A stretch of DNA of 64,000 nt, from the NCBI GenBank assembly GCA_037127315.1, contig JBBBDQ010001617.1, positions 484,001 to 548,000 of the forward strand, read 5' to 3'. The translations under genes were made by a program, and so were the position numbers. Of the stretch, positions 47,122-57,880 are shown in pieces (positions within the stretch are counted from its first letter, which is position 1; the number at the start of each line of letters is the position of its first letter). This DNA is from Ascarosepion bandense (Eukaryota; Mollusca; Cephalopoda; Sepiida; Sepiidae). The notes beneath the pieces are model-generated. The model ran no database searches and had not been told where the DNA came from. It was given only the letters and a program-made list of their open reading frames with translations.

Positions 47122-47866
47122 TGTGGTGATACCGACCGAGCAAAAGTGATGGACTGGATGTTTGCACACTCACAACCAAAAAGCAAATGACCAAAACTCG
47201 ACGGTACGCATCCGGGTTCGCGCAGATGTTACGGTTGAATACTAAAAAGTAATTAAATATTTAATTTCCATTTCGCGTGCCTACGCGAATTTTATTTATC
47301 GGCCAATGGGAAGCCCAGAATCAAATACGGATATGAATTCCCAAATGATCTGCTGCGATCCAAAAAGTCGAAATAAAAAGCCGATACAGAAAGCATCGCC
47401 AGACAAAAAGACAGACTGACTCGAGACAGACTAGACTAATTAGTATCTCCCTTGACCAAGTCAAGTGGCTTACTATGCTTGTCGCTTTTACCTCTCTTTT
47501 CCTTCGTCCCTGTCTTAAAACTACTTACTGACCTAAGGAGCGAATACATCAAAGACATTCCTTACTTACAACGCTCCCACATTCCTCAGTATTAATTCTC
47601 TTCTTTTCAGCATTTTATTGCCATGAACATTTTAACGTCCGCTGGACCTATACTTCAAGTATTACTTTAATTGTAAAAAACTTAATTGATATGTGTATAT
47701 GTGAAATGTTATTTTTCAACTCAATTTGCTTTTCTTGATTTATAATCATTTTGTGACTTATAGTGGGGTATTTACCACAAGGCCAAATTCCATTAATCTG
47801 CAACAATATACAACCACCCTTCACTAGAACGGACTCCCCACTATAAACTATGGATAACCCACTGTA
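47122..47866 (+). mobile_element. solo-LTR-like element, family A, copy 4
   Basis: 745-bp element from TGTGGTGATACC to CCCACTGTA, with a perfect 4-bp duplication AGGG at 47118-47121 and 47867-47870. It has CCAAT (about 47303) and a TATA-poor AAATAAAAAG block (about 47370). Confidence 0.75.
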
Positions 47867-47870
47867 AGGG

Positions 47871-48300
47871 AAAGGTAGTTAAAGTGGTTAATTCAGAATT
47901 AGTTATTTTTTGAACATCCTTACCAACAATAATCTTCCAGTTGCTAAAAAAATAAAAAAAAATATTTTAAGAATGATTCACACATGAAAATGGCTTTAAA
48001 CTTTACATTTATTTATTCTTCAAACATGTTTTTTATTTCATTAAACACTTTTACGAACAGCAGCAAGATGAATTTCAAAATATCCCCAAAATAATGCAAA
48101 AATAAAAAAAAATAAAAAAAATAAATAAATAAAAAAATCATTAACTGGTAATTTTTTTCTGTCCAATCTGAAAAGAAATGTTTTAAATTATACAAGCAGC
48201 AACTGTCAGAAAAAAAACTATTTTTTGAGTTTTATTGAATTATTTTTGCTGAGAGTAGAGATAAATTTTCCATATGTTTACACTTGATATTGCATTATTT
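47871..48300. other. no feature recognised
   Basis: AT-rich sequence with A/T runs at 48095-48140. Confidence 0.4.
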
Positions 48301-48304
48301 GTTT

Positions 48305-49065
48305 TATTGAAATTGTGGTGAATACGAAATAAAAATAACTCTCTTTTCCTCGCTGTATGCAAATTCGCGAGCCAGTGTGAACATCTAATTTTGACCAATA
48401 AGAAAAAAGATTTTCCCTGTGCTGAGAAAAAGACCAAGGCAAATTTCACTAGCCAGTGCAAAAATATTTATTAACCAATGAAAAGAGTGATTTACAGAAA
48501 ACACTAAATTAAACTTTCAATGTCATATTTCTCCCTGCTCAAAAATGAGTTGACATTCAGAGCTGACCACGTGATCAGAGTTGGCTGTTAGGAACATTTC
48601 CTGGCTGATGAGAGCAAGGTGACACAAGAGTAGAAGACAGAGGATGCAATGTAGCAAGAAAATAGTAAAGCCACCCGCTCCCGGTGACCCACATTTGCAT
48701 GCTGTTTTCTTTATCTTTCCTTCTTCCTCCCTCTCACCTACTTGCTGTACCCAATAGAAAGAGAGGAACAACACGTTACTACTATTTCTTTGATATGCAC
48801 AGTGAAAACATGGGTCTATTTTTTCTGTACAAATCACATTTTGGTAAAACAAACTCTTTAATTCTGTAAACTCTTAACTACACTTTCTCTTAGAACATTT
48901 CATGCATACAATTTGATATTATTTTACTGTTCGATAAATAAATTTTCATTTATTTATATAAACGAGACAGTTTTATCTTTTAGCTTTCTGATAATCTTAA
49001 ATTGTGGAGACTTCGGTTGTGTTTAACGCAAGGCCAATTTGAATAATATAATCAATGTCTTCTAA
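48305..49065 (+). repeat. dispersed repeat, family C
   Basis: Its 5' part matches 15780-16000 and its 3' part (48990-49045) matches 40365-40420, so the three copies define one family of perhaps 750 bp. It contains CCAAT-type blocks and AATAAA (about 48938). It could be an LTR. Confidence 0.5.
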
Positions 49066-49109
49066 AGATTTTTCTTTAAATAGCTGTAAAAAAATTTGAA
49101 CACCCCACA

Positions 49110-49830
49110 AATTAAAAAGTACAGCTAAAGTAATCGGGGTGGTGGTGGGTAGACGAAACAGACCCTCCTGGCCAAAAATATATCCAAATCTAATACAAAA
49201 GTAATAAAAAGAAATGTATCAGTATCCTGTATCGGATAAGAGAAATTAATTAAAATTTCCCAAATAGAAAAAGGATTGACCATTTGCTTAAGGAAAAAGT
49301 CAAACCAGATTTTGCAAGTAGGTGTAAAATGATTTTTGACAAATGGGAGCAACTTGTAAGACTTGAAAGGACTTAGTGATCCAGTACGAAATTCAATAAG
49401 ACATATAAATGTCTTAGGAGCATCAAAAGAGAGACACACATCTAAAATGTAACTTCCACTTCAAGTGACTCAGACATTGTCCTTTTTCTCTTTCTCCTTA
49501 TCTATTTCAACAATTACTACTATGAACATTTTGTACGAACTCTTAATACCTTAACTAACTCTCTCATTGAACATTAATTTCTACGAATTCTGGTTATTCC
49601 GTCTTTTAATAAATTTCTATTCTAGCATTCAAAATGTATATTTTATTCTTCTTACACTATTCCACACAATTCTACATATTCCAGCCTGCTGACAACTGAC
49701 CTTCTGATGATGAAAAACCTTCTGATGATGATAATTCCTGATAAAACTTGAAAGCTGTAGGGAAGTCGGTTAAGTATGACACAAGGCCGAACCAAAGAAA
49801 CATTAACCAGCTCTCAACACGACAATCCTA
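49110..49830 (-). mobile_element. LTR-like repeat, family B, near full length
   Basis: Reverse-strand copy of about 700 bp with the same block order as 8380-9085. It is followed immediately by a SINE at 49831. Confidence 0.6.
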
Positions 49831-50140
49831 TGTGCGTTGCGGTGCAGTGGATATCGACTCGGAATGACAAATTGAGGAGCCGAGTTCGAATTCCAGTTGA
49901 ATTCCTTGCATTTACTTACACGCAAATACCCTTGGAAAAGGTATTGATCCATCTCTTCCCTCCAGTTATGGGTTAAATAACAGGACTGATTGGGTTCTAT
50001 AGTCTTGGTCGGCAACCAGTCTACCGCAGAAAGTAATGGCAACCTTCTGTGGGATAATCTTCTGCCCAGTCAGTCATGTCTTTTTTAAGACATGATCACC
50101 CAAGCATGTATCCTGCGTGGCAGTTAAGTGACTGACTGAT
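49831..50140 (+). mobile_element. tRNA-derived SINE, family S1, complete
   Basis: Head TGTGCGTTGCGGTGCAGTGG, B box GAGTTCGAATTCC, full body, and tail GTGACTGACTGA. Confidence 0.88.
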
Positions 50141-50462
50141 CACCCTAACTTCTTACTGAAATATATTGGAAAATTAAATTAAAGTTAGTACCTGTGGTCT
50201 TTAATATTTATGGAAAAGAATACTAGAAACAACAAAAAAAAAAAAAAAAATGGGGGCAACTTGGTTGTGTATCATCATGAAATTTCTCCCATTTGGGAAC
50301 AAGCAACAACAAGTCTAATGACATTCAACAATGTAAACAAGACAGTAAATAAAACAAATGGCAAATGCTCGATGCTTATTTACAACTTTATTTACAACAT
50401 AAACAGCAGTTATGTGTAAACACAAAAGAATAATATTTGAATTGAACTAATAATGGGTTTAA

Positions 50463-50961
50463 TTTGATTTTGAGTTTTGTTTAATGGCATATCAACCTCT
50501 GTGGGTTATTTAATGCCAAAAAGATGGAGTTTTAAGGTATTTTTTTAAATATTTGATTATAGTGAGAAGGTTGATTTGGTCAGATTTTAATGAAAACTTT
50601 TTGTTTTTCTTTATATTTTAGAAAACTGAAAATGTCTCTAGTTTTGTATTCAAAAATGTTTTGCTGAGAATATTTTTTCCTTTAAAAATGTGTTATGGTA
50701 ATTTTTTTTTTTTTTTTTTTTTTTCAAAATTTATTGTTGGTAATATTTTTTTATAAAAGTCTATTTTTATGTATATATTTCTATAAAAGCATATTTTTAT
50801 ACTTTCATAGTGTTTTGGCCATAGTTGGGACCCTAACAGGTGCTACCACTCGGGGTCAGGGTGAACCTGGGAACAACAGCAAGAGGTGGTTTCATGCTCC
50901 TCACAACTACCAAATCAGAGGTATTGCTGCCGGATGCAGTTTACCATCATGCCCAGGACCA
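50463..50961 (-). mobile_element. family D retroposon with 14-bp duplication
   Basis: Flanked by AATAATGGGTTTAA at 50449-50462 and at 50962-50975, perfect over 14 bp. The minus-strand start is TGGTCCTGGGCATGATGGTA. Relatives are at 6148-6830 and 36714. The long duplication is typical of LINE-driven retroposition. No protein motif seen; the frame over 50695-51045 is incidental. Confidence 0.78.
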
Positions 50962-51189
50962 AATAATGGGTTTAAGTGCTGTGGTATTTTTTCCCAGCCA
51001 TTTAACATCAAACATGCAATAAAGGGATTTTCATACCCCATTTAATTTTTCATTTTGATCCCGACTGTAAAAATAGCAGTGGGTAATAATCCATTTTATA
51101 CAACACTACTGATAAAATGATAATTTACAGGAAAAATAAATTGGAAGTTGACACCTGCAATCTCTTGAAAGATTACAGGATGATAATAC

Positions 51190-51643
51190 TGTTATATAGC
51201 GACAAATAACAAACACGGGTGTATATAAACATATATCAGTGATATTTTTATTAATGAACGATGGACCGTGTGGCACAGGGCAGAGAATTGAGAGCACGCT
51301 TCTAATGGGGGTTCGACGGGAGTGTAGCCTCTCTGCTTAGCTCGTCTAGCTTCTTCTTCGACTTCTGGAGACTCTCACTCTGACTCTGACTCGTCTGGCT
51401 AATCCGTGTTTTTCGCAGTCTTTATATATCTTCCAAAACCGGGGACTCGTTTCTTCCAGCTTTGCCTTGATCACGCGACGCCTACAAGACGCCTACGTAA
51501 ATTCTCAGAGACACCTGTCTGTTTGCTCTGAGCTATTTCCGCTCTGTCGGAAATAGGGTCAAAATGACATCCGCTGCTTTCAATGACCGAAAACACCCAC
51601 GCTTCATCAGCCTTCTTGGGTGGGGCCAGATTATTATATTACA
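51190..51643 (-). mobile_element. solo LTR with 4-bp duplication
   Basis: 454 bp reading TGTAATATAATAATCTGG to TATATAACA on the minus strand, so it has TGT...ACA ends. It is flanked by ATAC at 51186-51189 and 51644-51647. On the minus strand a TATATAAAG box (complement at about 51421-51430) precedes an AATAAA signal (complement at 51247-51252), the normal LTR order. A 4-bp duplication is within the range for Ty3/gypsy-type elements. No internal coding part remains. Confidence 0.85.
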
Positions 51644-52086
51644 ATACTAGAAATAACAAAAAGGGTTGATGGGGGCAGCTTGGTATGTATTGATGAGATA
51701 TTCTTCCTGTTCTGGAATAGACGACAACAAGTCCAAGATGAAGGTTAATAATGTAAACAAAGACAGTGAAATGAAACAACAAAATGATCAGTGTTTATAT
51801 AAATAAGAACTAGAAACTTTATTTACGATATAAACAACTGTTATATGTAGACAAAAAAAATTGATACTTGAATTAAACTAATAATGAAATTAAGTGCTAT
51901 GGTATTTTTCCCAGACATCTAACATCAAACATGTAATAAAGTGATTTTTGTACTTACTAACTGAACGTGAAGGAAATCTCAGATATTTTAATTGGAGCTG
52001 TTGTATTTTTCATAAAAACTTTAATACCACCACTAAGGGTGTTAATAACATGTTTTAAATTTAATTTAATCCTTTAAAATCTCAGC

Positions 52087-52473
52087 TTATTCTACTGGAT
52101 ATTTAAAAAAGGAAAATTTTGATTCATGAAACTTCATTCTTCTTGAGATTATTTGTTTCGTTCTGTGTTTTTCATTGTCATGGGGGACAAAGACTTCTGC
52201 ATTGTCATGGGGGACAAAGACTTCTGCATTGTCATGGGGGACAAAGACTTCTGCATTGTCATGGGGGACAAAGACTTCTGCATTGTCATGGGGGACAAAG
52301 ACTTCTGCATTGTCATGGGGGACAAAGACTTCTGCATTGTCATGGGGGACAAAGACTTCTGCTGCTAGACAAACATTCTGGAGTTGAAGAAGGAATGAAT
52401 GATCGTGTAAAGGAACTGTTGGTTGACATGAAAAAACTTCCTGAAAGGTGCAAACTCGATCTTTTATGAGCAT
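52087..52473. repeat. 27-bp perfect minisatellite with flanks
   Basis: Seven identical head-to-tail 27-bp units at 52174-52362 (each starts ATTGTCATGG and ends ACTTCTGC). Because 27 is a multiple of three, five of the six frames stay open, giving repeats such as FCIVMGDKD on + and AEVFVPHDN on minus. The sixth is closed by a TGA. The + frame continuing past the array (GMNDRVKELLVDMKKLPERC) looks protein-like but has no recognised family and no supported splice sites. Confidence 0.9.
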
Positions 52474-53150
52474 CTCTCAGGTGTGGCTAAACCCAAATGA
52501 GTCAATTTGCATACACACTAGAAGACCCTATATGGGTGAAATAAACAAATCGTTAACTTTTCTTTCCTTTACAGGCCAGAATTCAAATAATCAACTTTAA
52601 AGCAAACAATAATTAAAACAACTGCAAAAAAAAAATAAATTATTAAACTAGCAAATGATATTTTTGCTAAATAGTTTGGTGCTTGGAAACATTTTTAAAT
52701 TTAAAAATAAATTACATGGTATCTACATATAAGGGTACATAGAAAAAATATAATAAAGTGCTTATTTTTATTAGTTAATTTTAATTTCAAACAAATATTA
52801 GCATTAATTCACCTCTTTTACCATAACACTGAAATATTTTATTATTAAGACAAGGAGATAAAGTTGCATGATGAAAATATACATATGAATTCCTGTTGTA
52901 TCTGATATTATATATTTGTACATGTTAGTGTAACAGTTTTCTGTGTTAGCATAAGAGTCCATGTATAAAGAATATGTAACACGCCCATCTCTAGTGGGAT
53001 TCCTTCGAGTGACATTGTAAAAATGTCACATGCTTATAAGCGAAATACCAAAGGTTTATACTAGAAATATTAAACTAATGAGAAATTGTGATCGGCAAGC
53101 CGAATGAATATTTGAACACTCTTCTCAGTATGTTAGTTCAGTTTTTTTTT
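52474..53150. other. no feature recognised
   Basis: AT-rich non-coding sequence. Confidence 0.4.
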
Positions 53151-53300
53151 TTTTGTTTAATTCTTTTACCCGAAGCAAGGTGATAATGCCACTAAGACTC
53201 AAGGGGTTATCGAGAGGGAAAGAATCAGAAAAAAACTACCTTATTGAGGAGATAGGGCAATAGAAGAAATGGATTCGAAGAGACAGAAAATGACACTTAA
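53150..53300 (-). mobile_element. LINE 3' tail fragment
   Basis: Complement of the family tail (CCGAAGCAAGGTGATAATGCC, after a T run at 53143-53153). Short and diverged. Confidence 0.5.
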
Positions 53301-53417
53301 CATTTGTATTTAAACTTTATTCAAGAAGTTAATGTTCATGTGGACACCTAGATAGTCATAGTGCAATTGTACAATCTTCAGAGGGTACGAGTAACGAGGT
53401 ATTCAACTCCATATATA

Positions 53418-54279
53418 CAGGGTGCGATGGGTAAATTATCGCCATTTTATATTTTTAATTTTGTGCAAGTGTGTGTTGTTTGTTTTTGATTTTGTTGACT
53501 GTACAGTATAGTAGGGGCAGTTGGGCACCCTCTCCAAGAAAAAGAACAGTATGACTCAATTAAATCCACCAGAAATTTAGAAATGACATGCTGCTTGGCA
53601 TTTGTGCCAGAAGCTTCAATACAATTATTTCAGAATGTTTGGACATAAATCTGAAGACAGTGCAGAGGAATTGGAAAGAGTTGGATGAGTCTAATGGTGA
53701 TTATGAAGGTGTTTAGAGTGATCACTAGTGATGGCAACATTTGTCTCCATTCATCTTCCCACAGACTCAATGTGGAGGCCTACATCAAGTGCCTTGAAAC
53801 ATAGTACTGTCCTGGGTCAAGTGGGTGTGACCTGGAAGACCCTATTTCTGACAACAGAACTCTGCATCATCCCATACATGCAGGAGAACCCAGTCATGGC
53901 TGTTAGACAATTTCTGCAACTAAATCACTCCTTACATTTGACCACCTACCACCCAAGACTCCATCCTCCTTGATTATTTTGTGTGGAGTACAGTTAAACG
54001 AGAGACCAACAAAACTCAGTGTAATACCAGAACTAAAGGCAAGAATTATGGTAGCATTCACCAACTTAAACAAGGAGACCGTCCAGAACAGATGCAGGAG
54101 ATTCTGAAGCCATTCGCAGGCCATAATTGAAGCCAATTGTCATTTTATTGAATAAATTTACTTTTTTGTATTTGAAGAATATTTTTGTGTAATTTTGGTA
54201 AACATATTTGTTAACATGAGATGTCAATGTTATTTTCATTTTTGTGTAATTTAAATGACAATTCATCCATTGCACCCTG
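53418..54279 (+). mobile_element. mariner-like DNA transposon, decayed
   Basis: 862 bp with terminal inverted repeats CAGGGTGCGATGG and CCATTGCACCCTG, preceded by TA. The interior encodes broken transposase in several frames; AGEPSHG (about 53880) matches in position the QDGAPSH-type motif of mariner transposases, with the catalytic Asp replaced. The LPPKTPSSLII-type block after it matches the third catalytic region in position. The right flank reads TC, perhaps altered by the adjoining microsatellite. Confidence 0.75.
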
Positions 54280-54281
54280 TC

Positions 54282-54291
<10 letters not shown>

Positions 54292-54335
<44 letters not shown>
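54292..54335. repeat. (TA)n microsatellite
   Basis: Long TA run between a mariner end and a Helitron start. Confidence 0.9.
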
Positions 54336-54339
<4 letters not shown>

Positions 54340-54811
54340 TATTTATAAATGGAACTTTGTGTGTGTCTGTGTGCATCCATTACCTATAGACTCCGAAACA
54401 GCTGAACCGATTTTCTTGAAAATTTACACAGTTGTACTATAAGTGTCTGCGAGTGTTCTTAGCTAGGTTTTGTGTCAAGGTACCTACAAGAAATATCGAT
54501 AATCGAAAAAATCGGGTTATAGGAGTGGTCCAATTTTAATCCAATTTGATACACTCATAGACAAAGACATAAGAAACAATATTCAGAAGTTTCAAGATTG
54601 CAGTTCTTGCAGAAAATCGATAATAGATATATATAAAAGGCAAGATGTTTGTGTGTGTGTGTGTCTGTTTATCTGTCTGTATGTCCTTTATACAAATCCG
54701 ATTCTCACCAAACTTCACACAAATATTCTTTAGGCTGAGTCTGAGATCCAGGACCATGGAGAAGTTTTAATGCTGTCATGACACCCGAGCAATGCCAAGG
54801 TATACTGCTAG
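54334..54811 (+). mobile_element. Helitron, nearly complete
   Basis: 5' terminus worn (AAACTTATTTATAAATGG joins the TA run). The 3' end is CTAG (54808-54811) before T. It belongs to the subtype with the TTCACACAAATATTCTTTAGG block, like 12307-12839. Confidence 0.75.
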
Positions 54812-55067
54812 TATATATGTATATATATATAAAACAAAAAAGGAAGAGGAAAACTTTTTTATTCCATTGCAAATCATTGCTTGAGGAACTTAACCAAAGC
54901 AAGTAGAAATCATTGTCAGGTTGGTCTTAATTATTTTATAAATTCCTTGTTTCTCCAGACATTTTGGAATCATGTTTAGGACACCAACAATAATAGCCAT
55001 CATATTATTTTATTTCATATGTGTGTGTGTGTGTGTGCGTGTGTATTTGGGCAGCAATCTCTCTTTT

Positions 55068-55194
55068 ATGCAGGTTTCATTAAAAATGACAGGCAAGATA
55101 AAATATATCATGAAAAGAAAAAAAATCATAACATCTCATAAAAAATTACATAAAACTTGACCATAATACCTTGTCTGTCATTTTTAATGAAACC

Positions 55195-55199
<5 letters not shown>
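55068..55199. repeat. fold-back element
   Basis: Arms at 55068-55097 and 55170-55199 are complementary at 29 of 30 positions (ATGCAGGTTTCATTAAAAAT start), around a 72-base loop. (TA)n follows at 55198-55222. Single-arm relatives occur near 42385 and 37980. Confidence 0.8.
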
Positions 55200-55228
<29 letters not shown>

Positions 55229-55265
55229 TGTATGTATGTAAAACTTCAGATACATATAAAATATA

Positions 55266-55452
55266 CAGTGTATCCTTGATATTAGAGAGTTGCCATGACC
55301 AGATAATTGTTCTCTTATGTCCGGGTTTCTTATATCAGGTTTTATCTTATATCCGGGTTTTGTCTCTTTTATATACATTACCACAGGCTCTAATTTGGGA
55401 CCAGAGAAAATCTCTTTTATATCCAGATTTCTTTTATATCCGGGTTATACTG
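55266..55452. mobile_element. small TA-flanked DNA element
   Basis: 187 bp between TA dinucleotides, starting CAGTGTATCC and ending GGTTATACTG (inverted-repeat-like). Inside are five variants of TTATATCCGGGTTT. The terminal pattern resembles non-autonomous pogo/Tigger-type elements; assignment is tentative. Confidence 0.55.
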
Positions 55453-55558
55453 TATCTATATTTTGAGGCAGTGTGTGCCATGACCGTGTGGCCATGGAAA
55501 CCCATCTCTGATTTATTTAATAGTGATTTATAGTAATTAGAAATAATGTTTGATAAAT

Positions 55559-55846
55559 CAGTCAGTAAGTTAAGTGCCATATACACACTTGGGTGATCAT
55601 ATCTCAAAAGAGACATGACTGAGTGGGCAAAAAATTTTCCTGCAGCAGAGTGGTTGCCAACCAAGGGTATAGAACCCAATCTGTCCTTCTATTTAACCCT
55701 GAGCTTTAGGGAGAAGAGACGGATTAGTACCTTTCTTAAGGGTATTTGCACGTTAGTGAATGCAACAATTTCAACTGGAATTTGAACTTGTTTCTCTGAT
55801 TTCTTGTTCAGAACCAATATCCACTGACTGCACCACAACGCACATC
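55559..55846 (-). mobile_element. tRNA-derived SINE, family S1
   Basis: Reverse-strand copy, older than most (the B-box complement reads GGAATTTGAACTT). Tail and head complements are both present. Confidence 0.8.
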
Positions 55847-56111
55847 CCCTTAAATATCCTTTCCATAAAATAAAGATGTTTAAATATAAAAAGAAAAAAA
55901 GGAAGCAGGTTCAATTACTTTTGGTAGCAAAACTTTTTTTAGTAGGACTTTTCAATTTATACTGGTTGTTATTAATTTCAGTGTACTAATAATATAATTC
56001 CTAAAAATGACATAAGAAATAATGTCAGATAAATATCCTTTTCAAAAAATAAATATTTATAAAGAATTAATGGAAATAATTTTTAATTCAATTTTATTTT
56101 ATCTACTATAA

Positions 56112-56668
56112 CAGCGGTCAGCAACCTCCGGCCTGCGGGTCACATCCGGCCCTCAAGTGAATCTTGTCCGGCCCGCTACCTTACTCTGGACACGATATAA
56201 ATAATATAAGTAAACCAAACCAAAGTGACAGTTGATAGTCTGAATATATTGCATAGAAATTTAAAAAATTATTTCTTTTTACTTGGAGAATGTGTTTTAC
56301 TTTTATTTTTTATTTGTAGGGATCGCCAAAATTAGCATACGGACTCACTTTCACTTTTTCTGTGAAATTGCTTTTGTAATGCTTTTGAATGAACCTAAAA
56401 TTGTGTTTTCAACCGATTTTAATTGATTTTTTTTTCAGCACTGATTTATGAAACATTTACTTTTAAGATGTAATATTTTTTTAACAAAATTCCTATCAGA
56501 TATTAAATTATATTGAATTCTTGCTTTCTTCAAACACATAGAAAATTTATTCACATATTTAATAACATGGTTCTTCTTCATGGCACTGGAGCCGTAGCTG
56601 TTTGGCCCCACCTCCATGATTCTAAATAGCTTTTTGGCCCTCACTTTCCAAAAGGTTGTCGACTACTG
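56112..56668. mobile_element. hAT-type element, non-autonomous
   Basis: 557 bp with terminal inverted repeats CAGCGGTCAGCAACCT and AGGTTGTCGACTACTG. It is flanked by a perfect 8-bp duplication, TACTATAA at 56104-56111 and at 56669-56676. The CAG...CTG ends, GGTC-GCAACC start and 8-bp duplication are classic for the hAT superfamily. No transposase frame is present; the 435-residue-range open frames here are short and unrelated. Confidence 0.88.
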
Positions 56669-56932
56669 TACTATAATAATGTTTAAAGTTATAAAAATGT
56701 TAGGTTAAAAAATAAATCCATTAACTCTTTAGAAATTCCTTTGTTTTTTATCTCAGAGATGGAAATTGAGAAAAATGATTTAAAAGAGGAAATGTTTTTC
56801 TTAATAAAGGAAAAAATATAGTCTTGCTGGGTTGTGACTCACTTTTTAGCCAAGTAGTAAAGCATGCTGAATCTACTGGTGGTTTCTCCTCCAAAGATTC
56901 CCTGCCATAAAGTACATTCTTTTTTAAATATA

Positions 56933-57727
56933 CAGGGTGCAATAATTGAATTGTTGTCTTAATTATGCAAAAATGAAAATAACACTGGCATCAAGACCTA
57001 TATTTACCAAAATTATACAAAAATATCTTCAAATACTATTTATTCAATAAAATATTATTTATTCAATAAAATTGTCATTGGCTTCAACTATGGCATCCAG
57101 ATGATTTTGGAATCTCCTGCAACTCTTTTAAACAGTCTCCTTGTTTAAGTTGGTAAATGCTGCTATAATCCTTACCTTCAGTTCATCTTTGGCATTACAA
57201 GGATGTTAGGGTTAGTTTCCTCATTGAACTGTGCCCCACTTAATAATCAAAGATGTTGATGTCTGGGGAGTTAGGTGGCCAAATGTAAAGGTTGATGTGA
57301 CCGCAAAAATTGTCTGACAGCCATGACTGGGTTCTCCTGTTTGTGTGGCATGGTTTAAAGTCCTGTTGTCAGACATAGGGTCTTCCTCTTGACCCAGGGC
57401 AATACTACCTCCTGAAGTCACTTGATGTAGACTTCCATGTTGAGTCTGAGGCCCTTTGGGAAGATGAATTGCGGCATAATGTTGCCATCATTTGTGACCA
57501 CTTCAAACACCTTCATAATCACCATTAGACTCATCCAACTCTTTTCAAATCCTCTGCACTGTCCTCAGATTGATACCCAAAAACTGAAATGCTTGTATCA
57601 GAGTTTCCGGTTCAAATGCCAAGCAGTACTGCACCCAACTGACCCTAATATACTGTCCAGTTGACAAAATCAAAAACAATGCAAAATCAAAAATATAAAA
57701 TGGCGACTATTTACCCATTGTACCCTG
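56933..57727 (-). mobile_element. mariner-like DNA transposon, second copy
   Basis: 795 bp, same family as 53418-54279 but inverted. Ends CAGGGTGCAATAATTGAA and TTTACCCATTGTACCCTG; TA precedes. The minus-strand frame 57221-57421 keeps QTGEPSHGCQTIFAVTS and a TSLIIKWGTVQ block. In the first, the catalytic Asp position is again replaced, so the copy is inactive. Confidence 0.78.
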
Positions 57728-57764
57728 TGTGTAATATATAAATATCATTTTTTCTTTGGTGTAT

Positions 57765-57880
57765 TGGTGAGCAAATGAGGCTCTCTAGATCAATTATGAC
57801 CAACCAGTGAGTTTGATCCTCACTATGTGCCCCATACTTTTCATTTTGTGCCACATCTAAGTTACACTTAGTAAATCATT
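57765..57880 (+). mobile_element. tRNA-like SINE, family S2, diverged
   Basis: TTGGTGTATTGGTGAGCAAA head, GTTTGATCCTCACTATG B-box-like block and GCCACATCTAAG body, in the same order as 27391-27535. Confidence 0.5.

Larger units (their letters stand above)
50165..51965. repeat. old tandem duplication with two insertions
   Basis: 50165-50462 plus 50976-51040 matches 51118-51189 plus 51648-51960 in the same order (GAATACTAGAAACAACAAAA, TAATGTAAACAA, GAACTAATAATG and ACATCAAACATG blocks). Each copy carries its own later insertion: a retroposon at 50463-50961 and a solo LTR at 51190-51643. Divergence shows the duplication is older than both. Confidence 0.75.

Noticed and set aside
52087..52473. 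128-residue minus-strand frame with AEVFVPHDN repeats as a possible repeat protein
   Set aside because: Five frames are open only because the 27-bp unit is a multiple of three; the flanks lack a recognised domain.
26220..57880. Functional tRNA genes at the A/B-box sites
   Set aside because: The boxes belong to SINE heads followed by SINE bodies; no complete cloverleaf with paired acceptor stem was evident.
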